A stretch of 64,000 nt of DNA from Epiperipatus broadwayi (GCA_028023455.1 JAQFVV010000012.1:14210364-14274363), one strand, 5' to 3'. Shown: positions 36,955-49,010, counted from the stretch's first letter. Notes: generated by a model not told the origin, from the sequence alone. Made by a program: numbers and translations.

Positions 36955-39376
36955 TGTAACAGGTCATCTATATGAGGGTGTGGTCAAATTGGAAGACTGT
37001 GATGGACCGTATCCCACCATAGGAGGAGAGTGCACCTTACTACAGTCACATCTAGGGTCTTTGGTAGGATGCAGAGAATGACATGAAGTACCTGACCAAA
37101 GATTGTATCTGACTCAAAGTGTTAGCTCTAATTTACCTATCATATTAAGCCATAATTTAAACTGGTTCACCCACATCTCAGCCCTCTTTCCGATCCCATT
37201 ATGCCTAGACTTCAAACCCTGGGAGAAATTTGCCTTTGATTCTCTTCAGGGATGAATTTCACCCAGGATGACAATAATCTAACTTCTATATAGTTTCCTA
37301 TAGGCTTGTATTAATTAACCCTACTATTAAATAATATATTTATATGGAGAAAATGTGTATGTGCCTATGTAATCAAATAAATGGATGGGTTTATGAATGA
37401 TTTTTGATAGAGACCAATGAGAATTTAAATTAAAACAACAGCTTTTATTGGTAACAAGTGAAATTTAAAATTTTTTAACAATAGTAACAAAACAATCAAA
37501 AAAATGTAATTCTGTGTGTAGAGCATGCAAATCTACCATATCTTATTCAAATGGATTTACTATTCTATCACTTCCCATGGTAGAGTTACATAATTCAACG
37601 TTTACTATTTATACAATAAGTTAAGTAAGATAAGGCAAAAATCATTATTAAATTAATAGCTTTACATGAATATATATACTTATGCATATAATAGCTTTGC
37701 TCTCCAACTTCAAATGTATATGATTAATATTCCATCTTTTTGACCTCCCTACTTAAGTAGTTGATAGTGAAGAATCATTTATAAGCATTAGACATTCATA
37801 CAAAATAATAACAATTGTTAATCAAAAGTAAATAAACAAATAATTCTGTCCTTTAAAAAGTGCCTGCAATTTAATATGGAAAAGTATATATATTAACTCA
37901 TACCTTCCATATCACATGAGAGCAATGGTCTGATGTTAAAGTCACTATAAAGGAAGCTAACCTAGATTTTATTTATGTAATAAAAAAATTAATAACTTTA
38001 GCTAACTTAACAACCTTTCCCCTTCTGTACAATGCTACGTTAAATATATTGGACTGTTCCTAATCTTGACATACTAAAAATTTCCAATGGTAAAAAGAAA
38101 AATAGAATGAAGTTTTACAAACGTATATATAAATTCTAACATGAAATTTAAAAAAATCATATCTTCCTTAATAATCCTGATCAAAATAATTTGAGTGTGG
38201 TGATAATGTCTCTTATGGATAAAGTCTGTAACTTTCCTCTACTATAGTACAATGAATCCTTTGACTGTTTGACTCCTTCAGTAACATAGTTAGAATAATC
38301 TTGTCTCTGGTCTCACAGCTGATTTCTTTAAAAATTCATTTAGACATTTTAGGTGAGATGTTTGATGTTTCTACAGGCATCGAGTATGTCAGAGAGTTAA
38401 ATACACATTAAACTTTTCTGGCTGGGAGAATAGCACTTCGATCTTATAACAACATTGTTTAGCAAGAATGTATTATTTGATAACATATATATATATATAA
38501 ATTTAATTTACTTCAACTGGTTATTGAGACTTGGCAAATAAAATAAAGAACTCTCTTATCTTATAACTTATATGTCAATGATGTATAATCCTTTTTTTTT
38601 AATAACAATTCAAAAGTCTTTTGATTTTTACATTACCCTACTTCTGGAAATAAATAATCCTTTCTATTTCAGGGTTTAACTATAAGTTCATTTTAATTTT
38701 TATTAAGCTTAGATTTTCCAATGAATCCTTCAACTTTTTGTGTTTGATCTTATTATCTTAACAGAGCATAGCTATCACAGCCTTTGATGAAATAAAAGAA
38801 GAGAACTGAAAAGAATGGTGTCTCTTTTTATACTATGATTGATTTACATTGACTAGCATATGATTTCTTTGATTTCTTTTTCTAAAATGTAGTGTATATC
38901 AATTATTGCATATATCTTCTAGTTGTACACATAACTAAGATTACGTAATCAGATTTTATAGTAAAATTACACAGTAAAACTTCATTCATTTCTTTCATTA
39001 TTTCTCTTTAAACACTCAATTATTTGCATATGATTTGACATTGGGTCATTGCTATGTTTATCGAGTCACAGTCATAAGTCATGCCATTAAAATATTGATA
39101 AAATCTCATTGTTGACTTAAGTTTACATATATATATATATACAAGACTTCAACAAACTTTTTTTTATAATTAACAAACTACTTTATTGTAATATTATCTA
39201 AAGTTTAAACAAACTAGCTCTTGACATGTGCATGGATATATAAGCATGGGTATATTATAGGGTATTTAGTAATATATATTTAAGCATTTATTGCCTAGCT
39301 TATTTTCAGATGATTTTAATGTGATGGTATGGACATTAGCAGGGTAACCTGGATAGGATTATAGGCCATCCTTACA
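36955..39376 (-). repeat. 5' LTR of the retrotransposon, uninterrupted
   Basis: The 2,422-bp direct repeat partner of 23,400-28,402, with TGTAA/TTACA ends. It retains an uninterrupted TA run at about 38,487-38,500, where the other LTR carries the 2.58-kb insertion. Indels and substitutions between the copies are frequent, so the element is not recent. Confidence 0.85.
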
Positions 39377-39534
39377 ATATATTTGAGCTTTCTTTTTTTA
39401 ATTCCAAATTAAAACTGGAATAAATGCTTTTGATTCCGTATTTTCTTTAATTGAATAATTTAGTCAAAAGTTATTTACTTTTAAAACTTGTAAATTAAAA
39501 ATTTTAATGGCAAAGTTAAGTGTTTAACATTTCA

Positions 39535-39563
39535 GGTGATGAAGCAGCCATATTGAATATTTA
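39535..39563 (+). other. Very short exon-like frame
   Basis: AACATTTCAG at 39,525-39,534 is a good acceptor and is followed by the frame DEAAILNI and a stop. It is too short to assign, and lies between the LTR end and the next transposon. Listed only because the splice signal is good. Confidence 0.15.
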
Positions 39564-39601
39564 AAAAGGTTGTTTTACAATAGCGTGTTGAAACCGTCGG
39601 A

Positions 39602-39660
39602 GGGCGGGCTTTGTTTGTAAACAAAGATAAATATAATGTTTACGGGGCCGCCGCCGGGTT
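39602..39660 (+). promoter_or_regulatory. GC boxes and forkhead/Sox-like palindrome in the transposon end
   Basis: GGGCGGGC (39,602-39,609) runs into CTTTGTTTGTAAACAAAG (39,609-39,626), an 8-bp perfect inverted repeat with a 2-bp spacer. It contains GTAAACA (forkhead core) and ACAAAG (Sox/TCF-like core). GGGGCCGCCGCCGGG follows at about 39,644-39,658. In a nearly all-AT neighbourhood this looks like a carried promoter or transposase-binding region; activity is inference. Confidence 0.4.
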
Positions 39661-40269
39661 TGTTTATTATCACATTTCAAAGTAAAATAATATCAAATAA
39701 ATTTTGGAATACGCAACAACAACAACAAAAAAAATATGCAGAAATCAAAAAATTGAATTTAAAAAAGTACTTAATTTTTTTTTTTTGTTGTTATTCTTTT
39801 CATTACTTATATTTTTTATGGGGGGGGGCCGAGAATTCTTTTTTTTTTTTATATGTATGTTTTTGATTTTGTTGATCACATTTAACCAAAACTACTATCT
39901 ATCAAATAAGATATTTTGGAATGAAAACAAAAAAAAAAGAGGGTACATCGATCAAAATGAATTTTAAAAAGTAGTTACTTTTTATTCTTTCTCATTACCT
40001 ACATTTTTTTTAACGGTGGCAGCCAGGTATTCTACCACAAAATCAGCTTCTTTTCTTTTTTATATTTTTGTTGTTTTATAATAAATTACAAATACCAAAT
40101 CGATTTCCATTTAATCTGTACCAAACATTTACAACAAAAAGGTCCAACTTTGGAAAAGGTGGTGGGGGGTGAATGATTACAATTACTAAGCGAACGTAAC
40201 GCTCCGAATTGAAGATTGACCAAATTTTTACCGTAATTACCAAAAACCACATAAATATATTTATGGCAA

Positions 40270-40455
40270 TTAAAAGCAACTTTTAGGGCTGTTCAGGAAC
40301 AGCACACATGCAGCTTCAAAGCTCTTTTGTTTGATAGCCCATTTCCAGCAGCAGCAGTCAGAGAATCTGACATTCGCAGCAAGTTTTCCGATTTCAGCCA
40401 TTCGATGAAGCTCACCGTTGTTCTCACAGAAGCAGGACTTAGAGCGTGATTTCAT
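40270..40455 (-). other. Coding-like frame inside the inverted-repeat transposon
   Basis: Sixty-one codons with a Cys-rich centre (KSCFCENNGELHRM, then SDCCCWKW) and no recognised domain. It could be a scrap of the parent transposase or captured host sequence. The rest of the element has only short frames. Confidence 0.2.
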
Positions 40456-41232
40456 CCAAATTGCACTGGAACCGAAACTTGCCGAATTTTTTGAGCAGGA
40501 AATGGGGGCTAGGGAAACATGAGACTCTGCTGATAATTGTTAGTAGACATTCCTAAAAGATGGCAGTTACAGGGGGAGGTGGTCTTAATGAATATTAAAA
40601 TAGTTTTGACAATCGAAATTCCAGACACCCTCACCCGATACTGTAGCCAAAAGTGAAATGTTATCGCACATCGAAAATGCTTAGTACAAATCTGAGCTGT
40701 AAGCTGACACGATAGCTTCTGCGGCAGATTCAATGTCATGTTTCTGTGCATTAGCATAGAAATAGACACAAGCAGCCCCCCCATACCGAACGGACTATTT
40801 CTAGGCTTTCGCATTAGAAATAGGACACTCGCTAGCGGTGGTAGGCCACCTAAATGGCATATTTCTGTGCACTATCACAGAAATAACGCCCTATGGTGGT
40901 TTCAACATGCTATTGTAAAACAACCTTTAAAAATTATGTTAAGCCACAAATTTTATCATAACTTAAGTTTGTATTATTCAAAAATGATATATATATATTT
41001 ATATTGTTTTATACACAGAACACCAAAGAATGTAATTAAGCTGGAAAAAAAGTCATTGATATTCAAAATAACAAAAAAAAAGAATAAAAGTTAATATTTC
41101 TAATAATTATTTTCATATTATTTCATAAATTCAAAATTATCATGCATACAGCTTAAAATTATATTTTTGTTAGTAGGATAATTGGATTCATAATAAAATT
41201 TATAAAAAAAATTAGTATATAATAACACTTAC

Positions 41233-42302
41233 CTAAGGTAATCCATCATTTGAAAACTTTGTAAAATATAGATAATAGTACTTTTTATTTTTCCTAATGG
41301 CCCTTCAAAATGTATTTCCATACAGGGGTTTGCAATGAATATGTCACCCCTAATAACATCCCTTATAACAAGTACTTAATATTGATCAATAATTAGTATG
41401 ATTTGAATATTATAATAACAAACTTCAATAATGTTTGTAATTTATTAAAAATTACTACTAAAATAGTCACTTTATACAAAATAAAATAAAAAAATAAAAA
41501 GTGAATGAAATACTCAATTCATTATACAGTTAAGCTTGAGGTACAATAGTTAGTAGTTTAGAGTTAGTTTGATGCTAATTATCCAATCTTTATAGATTTC
41601 GAGGGCTCATTTTGCTTCATGCTACTATGACAATAAATTTAGTAATGGCTTTATAAACTGCCATCTCTCTTTGCATTTGATATGCAGTTTAAAATTTACA
41701 TTGCTGTAGTATATAATTGACCTAAGTTTATATACTATCAAAATCTTTACTTTTAGCATTTGCGTATTTTTATTATTATTAAAATGCAGACATTATAAAA
41801 AAATCTAAATCAGGTCATAATATTTGCAATATGTTGTTTCATATCACCTAATTCAATTACTGGACCCAAGCCCACATCTTAGCAAAAAAAGTAGATAATT
41901 CCCGATATAAATGTACACAATCACAAGCTATTTTTTATGTTAGTTTCAATAATAATTTTTTTGTATATTTTTTATCAAATATAAATTAAAATAATAATTA
42001 AAAAATATATAAAAATAAAATAATTTAAAAATATATAAAAATAAATACTTACCATCAGGCAGGCTCCCATAACATTGTTTCTAAATACATTGGTAAAAAC
42101 TTCTATTTTTTCTGATGTATTTTTCACAGCAAATACTTTTCCATTAACTATCTAAAAATTGAGAGAAAGACAAAAAAATTCAATTTACTTGATCACAAAA
42201 ATTATCGTAAAATTTTAATTTTTTATTGTAAAAAAATAAAACTTACCTTTTCAGAAATTAGAAAAAAAATGGAAACAAAGGTATAAAAAGAACATGCATA
42301 GG
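41233..42302 (-). pseudogene. ABCB/MDR-like transporter pseudogene (four exon remnants)
   Basis: Minus-strand exons with good splice signals: 42,247-42,302, ending ISEK before GTAAGT; 42,053-42,151 (33 codons), with IVNGKVFAVKN and FRNNVMGACLM before GTAAGT; about 41,808-41,876, VGLGPVIELGDMKQHIANIM then TGA; 41,233-41,374, GDIFIANPCMEIHFEGPLGK then STIIYILQSF before GTAAGT. The order fits an ABCB protein: last transmembrane helices (AYACSF; usually FAYAASF), the linker (usually PDYAKAK..AA.I) and the nucleotide-binding domain start. The Walker A equivalent reads GPLGKIKST instead of GxxGxGKST, so ATP binding would be lost. Phase between exons two and three does not match, and there is a stop. 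The first exon pair joins in phase. The rest of the gene is absent downstream, where transposons begin. Confidence 0.55.
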
Positions 42303-43277
42303 CTGTGTAGATTTTTGTTAATATTAAGGTTAAAATGGATGTTTATAATTAAAATTTTCTTGCACTCTTTAAGTGCTAGCAATAATGAAAATGTTAAAAT
42401 GTCATTTTTCAATATCTTACCAGCACTATGCACTTTATACAATGCAGTACCATGATCAGTACTCTGCATATAAACAGCATAGGTATAAAATCATAGCACA
42501 GAAAACCAACTACCACTGGAATCTCTCAATAAGTGGGGCCATTATAATCAGGACCATAATAGTACTATAATGACTTATTAACATTTTTGGAAAAGGTATT
42601 ATCAGGTAACTGTTGACATTCAATCAGCTACATTCAGTCTATAATTTGACTTCAGGTAAGCAAACCATCAATATTGTATATGGGCTAGGAACAACAGAAA
42701 TGTTGGTCCTTGCTTCCATGTGAATTCAAACTACCATTGTGAAATTAGTAGCAGCTCTACTTCTTACATTCAGTTACAACAACATAATAATAATGATCTA
42801 ATGATGATTCTTTTAAATCCACCTTTTATAGTCTATAGTGGAATTTGAAAAAAAAAAATTAAGTTTTTGCTTTGTCTTGATAAAAAAAAACAAATTAATG
42901 ACTCAATTCATCTTAATTAAAGCCAAATTTTTATCTAAAAGTATTTTTAATCTTCCAAACACAAAATTAGATTGTAAGATTTAAAATCAAATTATATTAA
43001 TTTTATCAAAAGCTTTCATTAATTTTTTAAAAATATAATTAGAGAACTTTTATAACATGAACACAAGTTTGTTTTAATTATCAAAATCAGAATAAACATT
43101 AATTAGACCTTTTAAATGTTTGACTTAAACTACAATAATTTTATAGTCAGAATTATTACTTAACCCTTACCTTATTCCAGTATATATATCTAATAAATAC
43201 AACAAATTTTGTATTAATTTTTCCTTTCAACTTTATTTATATATAATAATTAACATGCCTTTAAGCTTGCATTTTAA
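42303..43277. other. Stretch without recognised exons
   Basis: Earlier exons of the ABCB-like relic would be expected here on the minus strand, but none could be supported. Frames at 42,251-42,570 lack conservation or splice context. Confidence 0.4.
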
Positions 43278-43916
43278 GATCACTAGATGGAGCTTTACCA
43301 ATAGCTCCAAACAAGCTTTTTTACATAAGCACTGAAAGAGATAGAATTTCAAAATCTCTATCATGTATTCACACTTCCAGACCAGCTGGTTTTGAGCTTA
43401 TTGGCTCATGTCAGTGAAGGGCTGGGAGATTAGAAACTAGATCTAAACACCAACTTTAAAGTCAGCACTCAAAAACAACTGGTCTGGAGATGGGAATACA
43501 AAATGCAAACCTAAAGGCAAGTTACTAAATTTATAGCTTGTTTTATTTATTATAAGTGTACCTTTGAAGGTTTTTGCAATGCTATATATTGCAGAGCCTT
43601 TTACTATATGGTAAAACTGTACTGAATTCAGACCCGTATAGCTATCTAGTTTGTTAAGCTTGGTTTGAAGACATTATGTGTCTGATAAATTCATGCTTTC
43701 AAACTGATAGAAATGTCTTTGATAAGTGCTGACTTTAGAGTTGGTGTTTAGATCTAATTTCTAGACTTCCAGCCCTTCACTGATATGAGCCAATAAGCTC
43801 AAAACCAGCTGGTCTGGAGGTGGGAATACATGATAGAGATTTTGAATTCTATCTCTTTTGGTGCTTATATAAACAAAGCTTGTTTGGAGCTATTGGTAAA
43901 GCTCCATCTAATGATC
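43278..43916. repeat. Foldback element, 192-bp arms
   Basis: Arms 43,278-43,469 and 43,725-43,916 are inverted copies with high identity by eye. Shared words are AGATGGAGCTTTACCAATAG, CAGACCAGCTGGTTTTGAGC and GATCTAAACACCAACT. The 255-bp loop contains a third partial copy of the CTGGTCTGGAGRTGGGAATA word. The right arm ends in a TA microsatellite beside the old repeat copy at 43,937. Confidence 0.9.
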
Positions 43917-43936
43917 ATATATATATATATGCACAC

Positions 43937-44300
43937 ACTATATTGTTGTATGTCATGAGATACATAACTCAATATATTGTATATATAATAGCTCATATTT
44001 TGTTAATAAGCTTTGATTGCAATAGATTATGTATTGTCTATTGAACTATACATGTATAATACTTTTCAACATGACACATATATATAATTAAGATCACAAT
44101 ATAAATAAAATTAAAAAATATATAGTTGTTAATAATCAAATTGAAAGAGCACATTTTCATATATATTTACAGAAAATATTTACAAATTCAAAAAATAAAA
44201 ACAAACTTGCTATACTAGTTTTTTAAAATAAAATGAAATGTCTGACTTTCATTCTTTTTCTATAACCTTATCTAGATGGAAATAGCAGTCTCATTATCAG
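43937..44300 (+). repeat. Uninterrupted copy of the old dispersed repeat at 19.3-22.3 kb
   Basis: It matches the 19-22 kb locus in order but lacks the hAT insert and both TA-family transposons. It therefore shows the empty target sites: GCAATAGATTATG for the hAT element, and ATATATAGTTGTTAATAATC for the first TA element. Confidence 0.8.
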
Positions 44301-47300
44301 TGTAGATTACTGCTTCTACTTGTTTTGTTTTAAACTCTTGACTTGGGAATCTGCAGTCACATCTACTTACTGTTACTCATTTCACATTGACATTTAAACT
44401 CTTCAAATTTTAAGCTTTTTGAATATAAAAATGATTTATAATTTTTTCTTCTACTATTAAATAGTAAATTTTTAGTTTTATGCTTAGAAAAAGTTTGTGA
44501 AATATTATATATATGAAATTTAGAAAGGATAAAACAAATAAATGTCCTTTAAATGTAAGCCAGTACTCTGAGATAGAAAAATGCTTTACTACCATACTAT
44601 AAAATTTATCAAGTGTATAAAATGTTTTTACTTTTTAATTTTTTTTTTTTTTGGGGGGGGGGTATAATATACAAGGCTTCCCTGATGTGCCTTAGCAGGA
44701 AAAAAGTACTGATTTTTCAAAATAAGCATATAAAGTGAATAATTTAGAATTTACCATGTGAACTGGTGATTATTAAAAATTCACAACTGTAAATGGTAAA
44801 TGTAATAATGTTCAATATTATAATGGTCAATGGAACCTCCCAAACCTATCTTCCATGTCAGGGTGCCACTAGGCTATTCGAACCTAAAAAATTTATAAAG
44901 GCATCAGATGCATATGGGTGAGGTTCAACTTTATCTAACTGAAATCCCCAGTCACTTTCTCAGAAAGAAGCTGAGCTTAAAATAAAATATTAATAAAAAT
45001 ATATGTAAACAAATTACTGCCAAAAATTAACTAAACAAAGCAATTTATTACACACACACATCAATACAAACATATGAAGATTAAATTTACTATTAAATAT
45101 TTGATTTAAATTATATGCACAGATGGGTACATTGAAGATTTAATATAATTTTAATATTTTACTAAGCGTAAACACACTACATAGAGTACGCATATAACTA
45201 ACTGAATTCTTTTTAACCTTAGGATAAAATTTCATGTTGAAACCAATGATAGCTTCTTGATATACCAATGTATCCAATGCAAAATGTGATTGTTAGCATA
45301 ACACAATACATGCTGACAGAAATTTACATTTGTTGCAGGATATCATTAGAAAATAACAGATGGTGGGAAGGAATGAATGTATTCCCCATGATTATTAATA
45401 AATTTCACCAAAAAACAGAAATTATCCACTGCCCAATTGATGATACAAAATGAAAATATTTGAAATATATCTAAAGAGATGCTCTATAAATAGGGATATC
45501 GGTCCTTGCCAGCTTACTGTTCCAACCAGAGTGCAAAAAAAATCAAGTGTAGGAAATACATCTATGACCATTGACAATGTGATGGCTACACTTTTCAGTC
45601 ATACTTTTAGATGGGTATTATGCCCTGTATGCTAATGTGCTACAAGGAAACGAGTATCCAATGTGCCTACCCAAATTACATTGACATAAAATATGTGTAC
45701 ATCTCTCCACCAGGACTGATTCAACTATAAAACAATTAGCCTGAAATTAACAAACTTAAACAAACATAATCTTATGAATCTATGCAGCCATTTACACTTA
45801 TTTTAAATTATTAATTTAAAAGAAATTTATGAGAATGGAAATGATATTAAACACAAAAATAAAAAATATATAATAAATAATTTAAATTTTGACCAGATAA
45901 GAGATTCCTTTTAAAAATTAAATGATGTTTAAAATTACTGCTTGAAAAGTTTGCATTATATAATTAAAGCTCATAGTTCATTTAAAGCAAAAGTTTATAC
46001 TTTCCAATTCTGTAGGTTTACTGAAGTCTGTCTTTGTGGTCCTTAATACATTATACAACTGTTTAGTTCCTTCCATCCCAAATTGATATTGTCCTAGGTG
46101 GAGATATATCCATTGCTAGCCAGTTTCTAGGAACCATCATCCTGGAGGCTGTATCAGGTGGTGCAAATATGGGAAACAATTTATTGTGTGAGCCCTACAT
46201 TTTGGAAATCCACAATATACATATAAAATATGTTTCAATAACACACAATCAGCAAGAGCAATCCAAATCTAATTCTCCACTTATTTTTTTTATATCATTT
46301 TGAATTCTTATCAAATTCTAGGATCGATCTTGCCTAGCTTGGCACTGTTATTGGCGATGATGACTTTTCTTTGTGGACCATGTGTTCATTTCCATCATTA
46401 TTGCCCAGCTTGCTTTAGAGTGGGAACTCAAAATTTTATCACTAGCATTTTTTAATTGATCTCTTATCTGACTTTATGCCCAAGAGCCTGTTTGCCATTA
46501 CATCATTATAGAAAACCATTTGCATTCAAAGATTAACAACTTTTAACTTTAACTAATTAAGAGCTTTTTTTTTATTCGTTTATATTAAAACAATCTTGTT
46601 TTTAGGTTTTTAACTTTAAGTAATTATATAATTAGTTTCCCACCTGTGTATTATATATATTAATTTAAATAAAATTTTATTATATATTTCTATTTGATGG
46701 TGATTTTTAGATTTTTTTACTTTTATTTGAAAGTGATGTAAAGGCATATATGTATACTGTGACAATACTTTGTTCAGTTAGATGCTTACTAAGTGACATA
46801 CCATGTCTGTAACTGTAAATATTTGTAAAAAACAGTGTCAACGTACTCTTTGAAGAATAAATTAACTAAAAATAAATAGTTATCATAAATTATTAATTTA
46901 ATTTTCATGGTAACTTTGGTTATAATTTTTATTGGAATTATGTAAAAACAACTGATAGCACTGCAATGTAAACAAGCCTAAAATGACACTGTCATTAGAA
47001 ATAATTTGTTTTATTTGTCTATTACTAATATGTGTGTGCATAGTTCTTGTTTTCATTAATTTTATGTTAACCATAAGCATAACAGGGGATTTGAAAGAAA
47101 TGACATGATTTAAAGATCATATTGAAGTTGAGAAAAGGGAAAAATTATTAGTTATTTACAAGAGAAAAGTATTATCCATTTTTAGTGGAAATTAAAAAAA
47201 ACATACAGATTTCCTGCAAATGATCAGAAAAATACCAATAGCTATCAAGATCTAATATAAGAATTGGAAATGTTAAAAACTGATCATATCGTTAAAGAGA

Positions 47301-47464
47301 ATATATATATTGTAATGGGATGGGGTGGTTGAAAGATGGAAAATGGAGGACAGGCTGAACTTGAGGTGATGGCAAAACATCATCTCCCAAGTCAACAATA
47401 TAAAATCAATAACGTACAGAAGTGTAATATTTAAGTATATTATATTTAAAAAGAACATGAGTTG
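44301..47464. other. Non-coding stretch
   Basis: Weakly coding-like text occurs at 45,268-45,640 (+) but with stops, no splice logic and no family. A B-box-like rest (minus GGTTCGAATAG, near 44,874-44,884) hints at another decayed SINE. A 10-base G run lies at 44,653-44,662. Confidence 0.4.
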
Positions 47465-47720
47465 GGTCCATTTGTATTGGCCAACTATAAACTTAAATTT
47501 TTAATAAGACTAAAGTAAAATAAAAAATAATAGTGCATGGGCTTTAAAGAGTATCCTCTTTTGCGCCAACCAGGATGATGATTGATTATCTCTGGATGCC
47601 CCAAAGCACTAAATATACATCCCCATTTATCCGTGCCTGAAATCTAGCTCAGAGAACACAAGCTCTATTACTGTATGTGACCAAGAGATGATGGAATACA
47701 ATTTTTAACAATTAAATATA
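47465..47720 (+). repeat. Dispersed repeat, related to 22,640-22,870
   Basis: It shares GGCCAACTATAAACTTAA-type text, TAGCTCAGAGAACACAAGCT and the GACCAAGAGATGATGGAATA block with the 22.6-kb segment in the same order. Confidence 0.6.
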
Positions 47721-48559
47721 AGTTTATTAATAACAAAAAAAAAAGAAGATATTTAAGGTCTTATAGGTTAAGGGTTCTGATTTTAAAAAAATATACAAAA
47801 TTATTTACGCAATTAAAGTTATTACATTGTTTTTATAAGATTTCTCAATTAGATTCTATAAATGCATATCTATATCCGTACACAGACGGGTGTTTTATAA
47901 CATATGAGGAAGACATTTCAATTAAACATAAAATAATTATTACATTTGTAATTTACATAATTACTATTCAAAATTTAAATTGTTACATTAATTTACAAAA
48001 AGTATAATAAAATATATTCAAATTATTACTATGGTTTATATATATATGCACACAGACATGTGATTTATAATATATAATGAATTGACATTTAATATAAAAA
48101 AATATTAAAATTTTACTATATGAGTGTGCCTGTATATATGCACACTGACTTTTACCTATTTAAACTTGTTACAATAATATATTTTTTTCATAATTCATTT
48201 GGAAAACACATATATGTGTGTATAAACAAAACATAGATATAATTTACAATTTAGTTTCAGTTTATAAGTTCTTTTTTTTTTAATCAAAATAAATAAAGTT
48301 AACTTTTGTTTGATAGGTACTTGTTGATTAATTATCAAGGTCTCTAAATATAAAATGTCTTTTTTTTCTTAATAAATGAAAAATAAAATCGTTTATATAT
48401 TTGTCACTTCAGACCAAAGAAATTATTTAAAATTTCATTATTATATATAACTACTGTAAGTCATTTTAAGAAATATTAAAATAAAATAACCCACTGTATA
48501 TACACACACGATGTATATATCTGTGGTTTCCTGCTTGCATAGATGAACAGTAGCATCAG

Positions 48560-49010
48560 TACACCAATTTCTTCAAGCTTTCTTTTGGTAAGTTTGTTTT
48601 CTAGCGCATCAGAAAAATATAATTCCAGGCTTGTTGTCGTCATCAGGTAAAAGTATGTAATTCATGTAAAATCTTGGTCTGAAGTTGGTTTCTTTCTGTC
48701 TAGGATTGTTCCAGGCAAGCAGCTGTTTTGATTTAATAAATTTTGGACAAGCAACTATCCTCTCTGTTTAAGGCTATGAATTACAGCACAAAGAAGTGGG
48801 TCATTTTCTCCAAGTCAATTCAAACTCCTGAGAAGTAAATATTAGTAGCTTCTAAATCTAATGTCCTGCCTTCAGCTGTATCAATTCGTGGTAGCTTTTC
48901 TGCTAACTCTATGGTCAGCTAAAACCAACTGCTGCATTTCATCAAATTGCAGCAAAATATTGTAACCAGCTTTCAGCTAACCGTTTTTACCAAAATTGTC
49001 ATCTAGACTG
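48560..49010 (-). pseudogene. Coding-like relic of unknown family
   Basis: Minus-strand pieces in different frames look protein-like: LLQFDEMQQLVLADHRVSRK, then AEKLPRIDTAEGRTLDLEAT followed by NIYFSG, then DPLLCAVIHSLKQRG, and finally SDALENKLTKRKLEEIG. Stops and frame changes separate them. Charged, helix-like text with balanced composition contrasts with the AT-rich surroundings. I cannot name the family; a decayed transposon protein or retropseudogene is possible. Confidence 0.3.

Larger units (their letters stand above)
23400..39376 (-). mobile_element. LTR retrotransposon with 2.42-kb LTRs, internally degraded
   Basis: Two direct repeats, 23,400-28,402 (with a 2.58-kb insertion) and 36,955-39,376, begin TGTAACAGG and end CCTTACA, giving a TGTAA/TTACA terminal inversion typical of LTRs. 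Excluding the insertion they are about 2,424 and 2,422 bp. Flanks are ATATAG (left) and ATATAT (right), a 6-bp duplication with one mismatch. On the minus strand the 5' LTR is followed three bases later by TGGCACAGCC (primer-site candidate), and the 3' LTR is preceded by AGGGGAAT (polypurine candidate). Gag, protease and integrase C-terminal remnants lie between in the same orientation, but I cannot find RT, RNase H or an integrase core. Confidence 0.85.
39568..40925. mobile_element. 1.36-kb terminal-inverted-repeat transposon with 8-bp target duplication
   Basis: Left end GGTTGTTTTACAATAGCGTG and right end (minus) GGTTGTTTTACAATAGCATG differ at one base over 28 positions, with further similarity (AGGGCG) to about 39. 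Both sides carry TTTAAAAA (39,560-39,567 and 40,926-40,933), a perfect 8-bp duplication. Near the right end are nested hairpins such as TTTCTGTGCATTAGCATAGA. Eight-base duplications occur in hAT and P superfamilies, but these termini match neither well, so the family is open. A TTAA alternative needs a 2-base end mismatch. Confidence 0.85.

Noticed and set aside
39636-39967. Two overlapping plus frames of 76 and 87 codons
   Set aside because: Low-complexity A/T and G runs; Lys/Phe-rich translations without family resemblance.
40738-41094. 118-codon plus frame
   Set aside because: It crosses the transposon's right inverted terminus into flanking AT-rich DNA, so it cannot be an element gene or a host exon.
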